Assembly (NCBI GenBank): GCA_964618455.1
Contig: CAZUAQ010000005.1
Coordinates: forward strand, 100,633-164,632
Source: CAZUAQ01 sp964618455
GTDB taxonomy: Bacteria > Planctomycetota > Phycisphaerae > UBA1845 > PWPN01
DNA: 64,000 nt
Reading direction: 5' to 3'
Position numbers and translations under genes: made by a program. Of the stretch, positions 56,421-64,000 are shown piece after piece (the stretch's first letter is position 1; the number at the start of each line of letters is the position of its first letter). The notes under the pieces were generated by a model. That model was given only the letters and a program-made list of their open reading frames with translations, was not told the DNA's origin and ran no database searches.

Positions 56421-57215
56421 TCAGATCAGATTCTCCGAGTTGGCGTCCGGAAAAGGTGTTTCCGCGGTCGTTTCCTTCTCCTCTATTTGGGGTGCTCGCG
56501 ACCCGAGAAGAAACAAGAGCACGCCCGCGACGAAAGCCCCGGACATGCAGATGAGTTGCGACGCTGAAAACGGACCGATCGGGTGGCGTTGCGAATCTCG
56601 CAAGATCTCGGCGGCGGGGCGGCCGATGCCGTAGAGAAAGATGAACCATAGAAGAAACCTCCCCTTCCAGCGCTCCGCATCCAGACGCAGAAACACGACC
56701 AGAATGAATAGCAGCACGAGGATCTCGTAAAGCGGAGCGGGATGGCGGGGGACATCCGCGCGGCCTTCGATGGATTCGACGAGCGTCATCGCCCAGGGCA
56801 GGGAGGAAGCCGTGCCATAACAACAGCCCTGGGCAAAACAGCCCAGCTTGGCCAGGATCATCGGCACGGGCAGCGTCAATACGACGAGATCGAGCATCGC
56901 GCGGCGATGCTTCGCCAGAATCAGCACACCCGGCACCGCCAAGCTGAGATACGCCAGCGGACCACCCCAGAAGCCGCCTCTCGCATAGTGTGCGGGATCC
57001 AGATACAACCAGCCCGCGAACTCGGCTTCAAGCAGGTCGTATAACAGCTTCGCTCCAAAGCTCATCCCAAAGATGTAGCACAACCCCAGCAGCAGCCCGG
57101 AGGTCCAACGGAATCCGCGCCGCCGGCAGAGCCGGAGCGCCAGAACAAAGTGGACGATCATGCCGAGAACATAAAGTACGGCGTAGGTTCGGATGCCGAA
57201 CAGAAAGGGATACAT
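56421..57215 (-). CDS. lgt: Prolipoprotein diacylglyceryl transferase
   Basis: The 264-residue inner-membrane enzyme transfers diacylglyceryl to the lipobox cysteine of prolipoproteins. It has about seven transmembrane helices. Family motifs include GGFWGGPLA (with the glycine-rich loop), GCFAQGCCYG, HPAPLYE and the GRPAAEILRDSQR arginine motif. The ATG at 57215 has AGGAAGG upstream. It should act on the many lipoproteins of this genome, including the cytochrome lipoprotein in this window. It is convergent with the anti-sigma-like gene. Confidence 0.88.
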   Translation of the reverse strand: MYPFLFGIRTYAVLYVLGMIVHFVLALRLCRRRGFRWTSGLLLGLCYIFGMSFGAKLLYDLLEAEFAGWLYLDPAHYARGGFWGGPLAYLSLAVPGVLILAKHRRAMLDLVVLTLPVPMILAKLGCFAQGCCYGTASSLPWAMTLVESIEGRADVPRHPAPLYEILVLLFILVVFLRLDAERWKGRFLLWFIFLYGIGRPAAEILRDSQRHPIGPFSASQLICMSGAFVAGVLLFLLGSRAPQIEEKETTAETPFPDANSENLI

Positions 57216-57363
57216 GACCGGGCCTTCCTCGGGATAGGGTGCGCTGCCTCACCAGCGATTATCCACTTGCCGGACCGGTGAGAGCAAGCCGGTGCACGAG
57301 GCGGGGATGAAACGATGTCCCGACGGTTGAACTCCCGCAGGGCATCCGCTATCACGGAGCCCC

Positions 57364-57630
57364 ATGGAAGCAATTCTGATGATGGCGGAGGGGTGGGCGA
57401 TCGCCTGCGGGATCGGGGCGGGGGTCGTTACATGGGTGGCGACTTTCACGCTTTTCTTCACGAATTCCGAGGAGTTCCTGGAGTGCCTGAGGTTCACCTT
57501 CACACCGGATTTCATCTCGCTCTTTCGCGGCGAGTGGCTGGAGGACCAGTGGGGCAGCCTCAAGCTGGGCGTCTGGCTGGTGGTCGGCATCGCCGCCGGG
57601 TACGGCACGTACGCGTTGCTGAGCGGTTGA
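57364..57630 (+). CDS. Small two-helix membrane protein, unknown function
   Basis: The protein has 88 residues, with hydrophobic helices at about 10-32 and 68-87. The loop between them is acidic and aromatic (FTPDFISLFRGEWLEDQWG). I do not recognise the family. A CGGAG lies four bases before the ATG. It lies between two minus-strand genes. Confidence 0.55.
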   Translation: MEAILMMAEGWAIACGIGAGVVTWVATFTLFFTNSEEFLECLRFTFTPDFISLFRGEWLEDQWGSLKLGVWLVVGIAAGYGTYALLSG

Positions 57631-57660
57631 CGCAGTCCTCGTCGATCAAGAGAGGCGGTC

Positions 57661-58575
57661 TCAAGGCGCTTCCGCGTATCCTTGAGCAGCATGCATGTCG
57701 CTCGGGTGCGGGCCGCGCGCCATCGAGGATTGTCGGATGTGGCGTCGCATCGCGCGTAGCGCTCGGATGCCCAGGATGGCCTCGGTCATCCACGTGAGCG
57801 ACAGGCCCATGATGTACATGTCTCCCAGGGATGGAAACGGTACGGCAATGCTGAAATCGAGGAAGTCCCTGTCGAAGATCATGCCGACCATCACGGCGAA
57901 GACGATCCCCGCCTGAACGAAGACGAATCCGATCCACCATCGCAATCGCGCGGCGACGAATGCCGGGCAAGGGGCGATCAGCAGGGCGAGATAGTATGTC
58001 AACGCCCAAAGTAGAACGCCTCGCAGCACGACCACGCACCCTTGGACCAGGAAGAAGAGGGTCAATTCTTCCCCGAGAAAACCCCAGAGCCAACGGTTGC
58101 CTCCGAGTTCCCACACGACTTGAAGAAGATAGCCCAGTCGCAGAATTCCCCTCAAAGTGGCATGCGCCCGTCCACCCCGGGCAAGCATGCGGCGCCGGGT
58201 TACCTGGAGGACGACACCGAGAATGATCGCCCCGAGTCCCCAGCGAAGGAGTGTCACCACGGTGTGGATCAAGTCATACACGCCCCAGCTTCCGGTCAAC
58301 CGAATCGAGACGTGCTGGATCAGGACATGCACCGCCAGGATGATCACGAGAATCAGGGCAAACGCGTACCAACCGAGGTAGGCCCGCAGGCGAAGGAAGC
58401 GCGGCGACTCCGTCTCGTCGCGCAGCGTTTCGCGGACGGGCAGGCCGCACTCCGGGCAGACGGCATCCAACGCCATCGTGCGCAGGTTGTACTCGCAGCG
58501 CACGCAGTAGAGATCGCGGTCGATGGCTGCGTGGGTGATCGGATCCGAGGGTGGCGTAGGTGCCATTTCGCTCAC
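57661..58575 (-). CDS. Zinc-ribbon multipass membrane protein (paralogue 1)
   Basis: The protein has 304 residues. A zinc ribbon, CVRCEYNLRTMALDAVCPECG, lies near the N-terminus. About six transmembrane helices follow. It shares the ribbon and the overall plan with the next gene upstream (58572-59435). The start is GTG at 58575, which overlaps the preceding stop as GTGA, with AGGGGA about six bases upstream; an ATG at 58566 is possible. I do not recognise a function. Confidence 0.7.
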   Translation of the reverse strand: MSEMAPTPPSDPITHAAIDRDLYCVRCEYNLRTMALDAVCPECGLPVRETLRDETESPRFLRLRAYLGWYAFALILVIILAVHVLIQHVSIRLTGSWGVYDLIHTVVTLLRWGLGAIILGVVLQVTRRRMLARGGRAHATLRGILRLGYLLQVVWELGGNRWLWGFLGEELTLFFLVQGCVVVLRGVLLWALTYYLALLIAPCPAFVAARLRWWIGFVFVQAGIVFAVMVGMIFDRDFLDFSIAVPFPSLGDMYIMGLSLTWMTEAILGIRALRAMRRHIRQSSMARGPHPSDMHAAQGYAEAP

Positions 58576-59435
58576 ATTGCTTCCCCTGCGGGTGAGGTCC
58601 GCCGGTCCGGGCCGATCGCGCTCCGCGTGAGATAGATCGCGTAGATCCCGACGCCGCTCGTGACCATGAAGGCGAGGCCCAGGACAAGATACAGCCAGTC
58701 GGCGAGCGAGGCCATGCCGGCGGGACCGCGGGCCAACAGCGTGGTGTGTTGGTCGCTGATAAAAAGGGTGGCGTAGCCCGCCCCCATCGCGCACTCGAGA
58801 AGCATCCAGCGGCGAAACCAGGCGCGGGAGGCAGCGAATTCACGCGGAAGGATCGTCCGGAGATGGAACACGAACAGCGGAAGGAAGATGTAGAGGATCA
58901 GGACATAGCCCGGTGACAGAAAGATCGTCTCGTACCAGGGAGAGAACAGGATCGCGTGAAACAACGGAAGCACGAAAAGAGACATGTCCAGCAGCCAGAG
59001 CAGCGCGATCAGGCGAACCGTCCAGACCAGAACAGAGTATTCATAGGCGTACGGTTTCTGCAGCTTGCGTCCTGTGAGCAGCCAGGCGGCGGGGACCATC
59101 AGCAGCGCCCAGAAGAAGTCGAGCCAATCCAGATACCTCGGATAATCCCCGACCGTGCCGCCGATCATGCTATTGAACCAGTAGAGGTTGTTCAGGCTCA
59201 TCGAGACGATCCCGATGACCACAGCCGCGCCCAGCAGCGCCATCCACCGGCGGAGGCGGTAGCGGCGGTCCAGCTCCTCCTCGTCGATCAGCGAGTCTTC
59301 GACAGGAGTACCGCATTCGGGGCAACGGGCGTAGAGCGCCAGCGTGCGCAGGTTGTACTCGCAGCGGATGCAGAGGAGGTCACGTTCGATGACGGCGGAC
59401 GAATCAGGAGATGGAGGAAGTATGGATTCGTTCAT
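58572..59435 (-). CDS. Zinc-ribbon multipass membrane protein (paralogue 2)
   Basis: The protein has 287 residues. The zinc ribbon CIRCEYNLRTLALYARCPECG is nearly identical to that of the following gene, and about six or seven transmembrane helices follow. The shared consensus CxRCEYNLRT-x-AL and the head-to-tail order point to tandem duplication. It is translationally coupled to the next gene. Zinc-ribbon membrane proteins of this type are common in Planctomycetota, with no known function. Confidence 0.72.
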   Translation of the reverse strand: MNESILPPSPDSSAVIERDLLCIRCEYNLRTLALYARCPECGTPVEDSLIDEEELDRRYRLRRWMALLGAAVVIGIVSMSLNNLYWFNSMIGGTVGDYPRYLDWLDFFWALLMVPAAWLLTGRKLQKPYAYEYSVLVWTVRLIALLWLLDMSLFVLPLFHAILFSPWYETIFLSPGYVLILYIFLPLFVFHLRTILPREFAASRAWFRRWMLLECAMGAGYATLFISDQHTTLLARGPAGMASLADWLYLVLGLAFMVTSGVGIYAIYLTRSAIGPDRRTSPAGEAM

Positions 59436-59558
59436 GCGGTCCAGCTCGCCCTCGTCGGATCAGGCGCGGATGAGAGTATACACGAACGCGCGGCAATGTC
59501 AGACCATCATGGAGGCATTTTGGGACATCCGTCGGGAATCGGTTTCGTGGCTGTCTCG

Positions 59559-59577
59559 AGTTTGTTCTCGACAAACT
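59559..59577. other. Perfect stem-loop
   Basis: AGTTTGT (59559-59565) and ACAAACT (59571-59577) can pair perfectly over seven bases with a 5-base loop (TCTCG). It lies just after the stop of the 59591-59968 gene. No T run follows in either direction, so a terminator role is not established. Confidence 0.3.
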
Positions 59578-59590
59578 TCCGGATCTTGGC

Positions 59591-59968
59591 CTAGTCCGTC
59601 CAGTACATTTCCGGATTGTAGTCGCTGAAGAGGATATACATCTCCCGTCCATCGTCGGTACGCAACTGAAACCCGAAGTCCTCGAGAGATGTGTCGTAAT
59701 TAAATCGTTCATCGACAATCGTGACATTCGGCATTCCCACGATCACGCTCTTGACGCGGTTGTAATGGCCGTAGTAGCCCCATTCGAATCCCCAGTTGCC
59801 GATGAGCTTCCAGTCAAGCAGGAGATTGACCAATAGAAACCAGCTCAAGATTGCGAGTGCAAGCGCATAGCACATCGCCACGACAATCCGTTTGAGAGGG
59901 AGTCGTGGTGGGGCAGGCTTGGCATAGTCGAGCCTGATTGGTGGCGGCTGTTCATCGCTCTTCGTCAT
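59591..59968 (-). CDS. Single-pass membrane protein, unknown function
   Basis: The protein has 125 residues: a Pro-rich cytoplasmic start, one transmembrane helix at about 30-52, and an exported domain rich in Tyr, Trp and Gly (NWGFEWGYYGHYNRV). The ATG at 59968 was chosen because it gives a normal signal-anchor; an open frame runs to 60019. No family is recognised. Confidence 0.55.
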   Translation of the reverse strand: MTKSDEQPPPIRLDYAKPAPPRLPLKRIVVAMCYALALAILSWFLLVNLLLDWKLIGNWGFEWGYYGHYNRVKSVIVGMPNVTIVDERFNYDTSLEDFGFQLRTDDGREMYILFSDYNPEMYWTD

Positions 59969-60101
59969 GACTTCTGCCCGTACTCCACACGAGCCCGGGA
60001 AGTGACGGTCCCGCATCACATGCTTCCATTATACAGCAAGTCACCGGCACAAAGTACGCCTCACCTGGACGCAAAGAAGACCCCATCGCTCCCGATCCGA
60101 A

Positions 60102-60130
60102 TCGACACGTTCGAAAGGGGGCGGTAAAAT
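60102..60130 (+). promoter_or_regulatory. Promoter of valS
   Basis: TCGACA (60102-60107) and TAAAAT (60125-60130) are each 5/6 matches with an exact 17-bp spacer. Transcription would start near 60137, giving a leader of about 100 nt before the ATG at 60238. No T-box signature (TGGNACC) was seen in the leader. Confidence 0.6.
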
Positions 60131-60237
60131 CACGCCGCATGGATGGAGAGCGCCGATCCGAAGCGTCTCTACAGCATGCATGACCCGGTGTGACCCCACC
60201 CTGATGGCCCGATGGATAGCTGGATTCGAGGATAAGT

Positions 60238-63200
60238 ATGACGGTTCTTGACGATCTTCCGAGTGTGTACGATCCGCAGAGCGTGGAGCCGGCGATCCGC
60301 GCCATGTGGGAGGCGGGGAATTACTTTCACGCCGAGCCGGACGCCAACGGCAACCCGGAATACGTGATCGTGATTCCGCCACCGAACGTCACAGGTGCGC
60401 TGCACGGCGGTCACGCGCTGAACAACTCGCTGCAGGACGTGCTCATCCGGTGGCATCGCATGCGCGGGTTCAACACGCTGTGGATGCCGGGCACCGATCA
60501 TGCCGGGATCGCCACGCAGGCGGTGGTCGAGCGGACCATCTTCGAAAAGGAGGGCAAGTCGCGTCACGATCTCGGCCGCGAGGAACTCGTCCGCCGCATC
60601 TGGGCGTGGAAGGAGCAGTACGGCAACCACATTCTCAAACAGCTCAACTGGATGGGCTGCTCGTGCGACTGGGACCGCACGCGATTCACGCTCGACGACG
60701 TCTGCGCCAGGGCGGTGCGGCACACCTTCTTCAAGCTGTTCAAGGACGGGCTGATCGTCCGCGGCAAGCGGCTGGTCAACTGGGACACGCAATTGCAGAC
60801 CGCCGTGGCCGACGACGAGGTGTATCACGAGACCGTCAACGGGCACTTCTATCACTTCAAGTATCGCGTGATCGAACGGCAGCCTGGAGAACCGGAGTTC
60901 GTGCACATCGCCACCACGCGGCCGGAGACGATGCTGGGCGATACCGCCGTGGCGGTGCATCCGGATCCCGTCAAGGCGCTGGACAAGGTCGAGGCCGAAC
61001 TGCAGGAACAACTGGCCGGGGCGAACTCGAAGACCGGAGAGATGATCGCCCAGGCGATCGAGGCGTTGAACGAGCGGCGGGAGACGATGCTGCCGACGCT
61101 GCTGAAACTGCGCGACATGGCCGCGGACGGCAGGCACGTGCTGCTTCCGCTGGTGGAGCGCCCGATCCCGCTGGTGGCGGACGAATGGGCCAAGCCGGAG
61201 CTGGGCAGCGGATGTGTGAAGATCACGCCGGCCCACGACCCGAACGATTACGAAGTCGGTCAGCGGCATGACCTGCCCATGATCAACGTGATGACGCCGG
61301 ACGGCCTCATCGCCGACCTCTCGTCGCATTCGCAGGCTCCCAAATTCACCAGGACGCTGGAAGGGCTGAAGTTCGCGACCAAGGGGCGGAAGGCGGTCGT
61401 GGCAGCGTTGGAAGAGCGTGATCTGGTGGAGAAGATCGAGGACCGCCAAATCGAACTCGGCCACAGCGACCGGAGCAAGACGCCCGTCGAGCCGTTCCTG
61501 AGCGATCAGTGGTTCGTGAAGATGGGCGACCTGCCGGCTGAGGAGGCGGCGAGGATCGAAGGTTTGCGCGGGCGACCGGGCCTGGCGCAACTGGCGATGG
61601 ACATGGTGGCGGAGGAGGCGTTGCCGACGTTTGACCAGCGCCGCGAATCGGGCAAGGTGCACTTCTTCCCCGATCGCTACCGCAAGACCTACCTCGACTG
61701 GCTGAAGGAAAAACGCGACTGGTGCATTAGCCGACAGTTATGGTGGGGACATCGGATACCGGTGTGGACCTTCAAGTTTTCACCTCACGTTCAAGGAGGC
61801 CAAAACTCCGCCCAGATTCGCGATGAGCAACGCAAGCTTCTAAGCATACTAAGTGAAGCTCTAGATGATTTGTTTGAGGCAACGAGTGTAAACAAGTCCT
61901 TTAGCATAAAAGCCAAGGAGGGAGGCGCCTTTTCCGCATTCGTATGTCCTTTGAATGAGGAACAGGACAGAGCACTAGAGGCCGTGAAGCCATATGTTGA
62001 GAGTAAACAGGCCCGGAACACGAAGCCATTTGAGAAGGATCCCCCTCTCATTAAGATGTCCTCCACAGATCGAAGATACGATTCAGTTTCGCGCTTGAAG
62101 AGAATCTTGGAAACAATGGAACGAGACGAGGACGTCCTCGACACCTGGTTCAGTTCGGCGTTGTGGCCTCATTCCACGCTGGGATGGCCGGAGGAGAACG
62201 CGGCGTTGGCACGGTACTACCCCGGGTCGACGCTCAGCACGGCGCGGGAGATCATCACGCTGTGGGTGGCGCGGATGGTGCTCACCGGCATGTACAACCT
62301 CGGCAGGGTGCCGTTCCACGACGTCTACATTCACGCCGTGATTCAGGACGGCGAAGGGCGGCCGTTCAAAAAGTCACTCGGCAACGGGTTCGATCCGATC
62401 GACATCATCGAGGTCTACGGCGCCGACGCCCTGCGTTACACCATGGCGGGCATGAGCACGGAGACGCAGGACATCCGCATGCCGATGAAACGCGTGAAGC
62501 TCGACGACGGGCGAGAGCTGCAATCGTCGGAGAAGTTCGAGCTCGGCCGCAACTTCTGCAACAAGATCTGGAATGCCGCCCGCTTCGCGTTCATGAACCT
62601 CGAGGGGGCAACGTGCGAGACGCGCGATGTGGCTTCGCTGCCGGTGGAGGATCGCTGGATCCTCTCGCGGGTCAGCCGGGCGGCGCGGGATGTGCAGGAC
62701 GCCCTGGAGCACTACCAGTTCAGCCGGGCGGCGTCGATCGTCCGCGACTTCTTCTGGGACTCGCTGTGCGACTGGTATCTCGAACTCGTCAAGTCGCGCA
62801 TCAAGGAGGACCGCCAGGCGGCCGAGGCGAAGCAGGTCCTGGCATTCGCGCTGGATCAGTCGTTGCGGCTGCTGCACCCGATCATGCCGTTCATCACCGA
62901 GAAGCTCTGGGAGATCCTGAACGAGATCGCGCCGCAACGCGGGCTGCCCGGCGTGGCGGAGTTGGATACGGATAAGGCGTTGATCGTCTCCTCGTTCCCG
63001 CCGCTGGAGGGCTGGAGCGGGCTCGATGACCCGGCGGTCGATGCGATCTTCGACGACCTGCAAACCGCCACCCGTGCCGTCCGCGACATCCGTCAGAAGC
63101 AGAACGTGCCGCCGAAGCAGAAGGTGGACGTGACGGTGAAGGCCCCGGCGTCGAGCGTAGACGGTTTGCGGCAGCAGGCGCATGTAATCCGCGAGCTGGC

Positions 63201-63501
63201 CAACGTCGGCGAACTGACGGTGGACGCCGATGCGACCGCGCCGCGCAACGCAGCCACGCTGGTGATCGGCGAGATGCAGATCTACGTGGCGGACGTCATC
63301 GACCCCGAAGCGGAGCGCAAGCGGCTGGAGAAGGAGCTGGCGAATCTCGACAAGCAGATGGGCGGTATCCGCGGCAAGCTGTCCAACGCCAAGTTCGTCG
63401 AGAACGCTCCGTCGGAGGTCGTCGAACGCGAACGGGAACGCCTGGGCGAGTTGGAAGCCAAACGCGCCACCGTCGAGGCCACGATGCGCGAACTGGGGTG
63501 A
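60238..63501 (+). CDS. valS: Valyl-tRNA synthetase
   Basis: The 1087-residue cytoplasmic class I synthetase attaches valine to tRNA-Val. The HIGH motif region is PPPNVTGALHGGHALNN. DWDRTRFTLDD, WWGHRIPVW and DTWFSSALWPHSTLGWP are typical. The KMSKS region reads GRPFKKSLGNG, keeping only the second lysine and the SLGN. A region at about 510-629, between HRIPVW and DVLDTWF, has lower GC than its flanks and no resemblance I can place. A C-terminal coiled coil (ERKRLEKELANLDKQMGG) matches the family arm. The editing and anticodon domains are present, so the protein is full length. Confidence 0.94.
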   Translation: MTVLDDLPSVYDPQSVEPAIRAMWEAGNYFHAEPDANGNPEYVIVIPPPNVTGALHGGHALNNSLQDVLIRWHRMRGFNTLWMPGTDHAGIATQAVVERTIFEKEGKSRHDLGREELVRRIWAWKEQYGNHILKQLNWMGCSCDWDRTRFTLDDVCARAVRHTFFKLFKDGLIVRGKRLVNWDTQLQTAVADDEVYHETVNGHFYHFKYRVIERQPGEPEFVHIATTRPETMLGDTAVAVHPDPVKALDKVEAELQEQLAGANSKTGEMIAQAIEALNERRETMLPTLLKLRDMAADGRHVLLPLVERPIPLVADEWAKPELGSGCVKITPAHDPNDYEVGQRHDLPMINVMTPDGLIADLSSHSQAPKFTRTLEGLKFATKGRKAVVAALEERDLVEKIEDRQIELGHSDRSKTPVEPFLSDQWFVKMGDLPAEEAARIEGLRGRPGLAQLAMDMVAEEALPTFDQRRESGKVHFFPDRYRKTYLDWLKEKRDWCISRQLWWGHRIPVWTFKFSPHVQGGQNSAQIRDEQRKLLSILSEALDDLFEATSVNKSFSIKAKEGGAFSAFVCPLNEEQDRALEAVKPYVESKQARNTKPFEKDPPLIKMSSTDRRYDSVSRLKRILETMERDEDVLDTWFSSALWPHSTLGWPEENAALARYYPGSTLSTAREIITLWVARMVLTGMYNLGRVPFHDVYIHAVIQDGEGRPFKKSLGNGFDPIDIIEVYGADALRYTMAGMSTETQDIRMPMKRVKLDDGRELQSSEKFELGRNFCNKIWNAARFAFMNLEGATCETRDVASLPVEDRWILSRVSRAARDVQDALEHYQFSRAASIVRDFFWDSLCDWYLELVKSRIKEDRQAAEAKQVLAFALDQSLRLLHPIMPFITEKLWEILNEIAPQRGLPGVAELDTDKALIVSSFPPLEGWSGLDDPAVDAIFDDLQTATRAVRDIRQKQNVPPKQKVDVTVKAPASSVDGLRQQAHVIRELANVGELTVDADATAPRNAATLVIGEMQIYVADVIDPEAERKRLEKELANLDKQMGGIRGKLSNAKFVENAPSEVVERERERLGELEAKRATVEATMRELG

Positions 63502-63505
63502 GCGA

Positions 63506-63952
63506 TTGCCGGATAGCTGCCGATTCTGCGATGCCACACTGCATCCGGACAGCCTGTACTGTCATCGATGCGGGCTACCGCTGTCGGATGCCCTGTCGCC
63601 CAAGCCCAGGCTCCCCAGTGTGTTTTGGAGAAAGGCGGCCGTCCTGGCGGCATTGGCCTCCGTGACCATCGGTTGGGCTGCCTGTCTGATGGAGGTCGAA
63701 ACCATCGTGGGATCGTGGATCTGCGTTGCCATCACAGGCGCCATTCTCATTGGCTACGGACTCCGGGTGAATCGATGGGCGGTGCTGGGCCTGGGAATCA
63801 CTCACCTGGGATTGTGTGCGCTGATCTTCCTGCTGATCGTGACTCTGCAATGGTCTCCCAATGAGGCTCAGTTTCCAGTCTCCGCCATGGCTACGGGTTA
63901 CCTGTTCACTTCCTTGTTCTTCTACTCCCGCGCCTGGCATGCCCTTGTGTAA
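63506..63952 (+). CDS. Small zinc-ribbon membrane protein
   Basis: The protein has 148 residues. A zinc ribbon, CRFCDATLHPDSLYCHRCG, is followed by about three transmembrane helices. The start is TTG at 63506, four bases after the valS stop, with GGGGTG upstream. It resembles the zinc-ribbon membrane proteins at 57661-59435 in plan, though not in length. It is probably co-transcribed with valS. Function unknown. The last 48 bases of the window hold nothing I can identify. Confidence 0.6.
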   Translation: MPDSCRFCDATLHPDSLYCHRCGLPLSDALSPKPRLPSVFWRKAAVLAALASVTIGWAACLMEVETIVGSWICVAITGAILIGYGLRVNRWAVLGLGITHLGLCALIFLLIVTLQWSPNEAQFPVSAMATGYLFTSLFFYSRAWHALV

Positions 63953-64000
63953 TGGTTCAGCCTGAATTGGAGAGTCAGGCGACGCGCCTAATACACACTC

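Noticed and set aside
57259..57267. Possible DnaA box (TTATCCACT)
   Set aside because: It is an isolated near-match. No cluster of boxes, AT-rich unwinding element or dnaA/dnaN gene is present, so an origin is not supported.
59559..59577. Rho-independent terminator after the 59591-59968 gene
   Set aside because: The stem is perfect but no T run follows, so it is listed only as a stem-loop.
60137..60237. T-box riboswitch in the valS leader
   Set aside because: The leader is only about 100 nt and I see no TGGNACC T-box sequence or terminator.
61765..62127. Intein inside ValRS
   Set aside because: The inserted region of about 120 residues lacks the N-terminal Cys/Ser block, the TxxH motif and the terminal HN, and is too short for a typical intein.

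Overview
The window looks like a chromosome segment of a GC-rich member of the Planctomycetota, most likely of the Phycisphaerae type. The evidence is the family mix: a DUF1501 protein beside a c-type cytochrome, many prepilin-like proteins, a Tat-exported Gfo/Idh/MocA oxidoreductase, ThuA and BNR domains, a MoxR/DUF58/transglutaminase operon, and a Gram-negative-type envelope gene (lpxB). No rRNA, tRNA, CRISPR array, phage or transposase gene was seen. Coding density is high and most genes lie in short same-strand runs.

Layout. 1-9.7 kb: end of an exopolysaccharide locus (giant TPR protein, Wzz/BY-kinase, acyltransferase, DUF4910 protein). 9.9-14.4 kb: isocitrate dehydrogenase, HEAT-repeat protein, NIF3-like protein. 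14.4-18.0 kb: pseudopilin operon A (H-, J-, I-, K-like), in which the J- and K-like proteins carry long C-terminal beta-rich, carbohydrate-binding-like regions. 18.2-21.6 kb: octaheme cytochrome/TPR lipoprotein, divergent from a zinc alcohol dehydrogenase. 21.7-26.3 kb: MoxR-DUF58-transglutaminase operon. 26.5-28.3 kb: pseudopilin operon B, at least one gene of which is a paralogue of operon A. 28.4-36.2 kb: secreted hydrolase, beta-propeller, ThuA-BNR and zinc-ribbon genes, a DUF6174-like protein and lpxB. 36.5-39.8 kb: a very large modular surface protein. 39.9-42.8 kb: the rpsB-tsf-pyrH translation block, with a promoter, a long structured leader and a clear terminator. 42.9-49.3 kb: minus-strand run of DUF1501 protein, tandem cytochrome c', glycosyltransferase-like membrane protein, UbiA prenyltransferase, Na/Ca antiporter and a helix-hairpin-helix protein. 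49.4-54.5 kb: secreted hydrolase with a dockerin-like tail, Gfo/Idh/MocA oxidoreductase, sigma-54 activator. 54.7-57.6 kb: ECF-type sigma factor, an unusual anti-sigma-like protein with a pseudopilin-like segment, and lgt. 57.7-64 kb: zinc-ribbon membrane proteins and valyl-tRNA synthetase.

How the genes fit together: much of the window concerns the cell envelope and the outside world, namely polysaccharide export, periplasmic cytochromes, secreted hydrolases and pseudopili. The best candidate for an undescribed system is pseudopilin operon A, whose putative tip subunits appear to carry sugar-binding-like modules. Other points of interest are the anti-sigma/pseudopilin chimera, the rpsB leader, and a valyl-tRNA synthetase with a low-GC inserted region and a degenerate KMSKS motif. 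All family assignments were made by reading motifs, without database searches.
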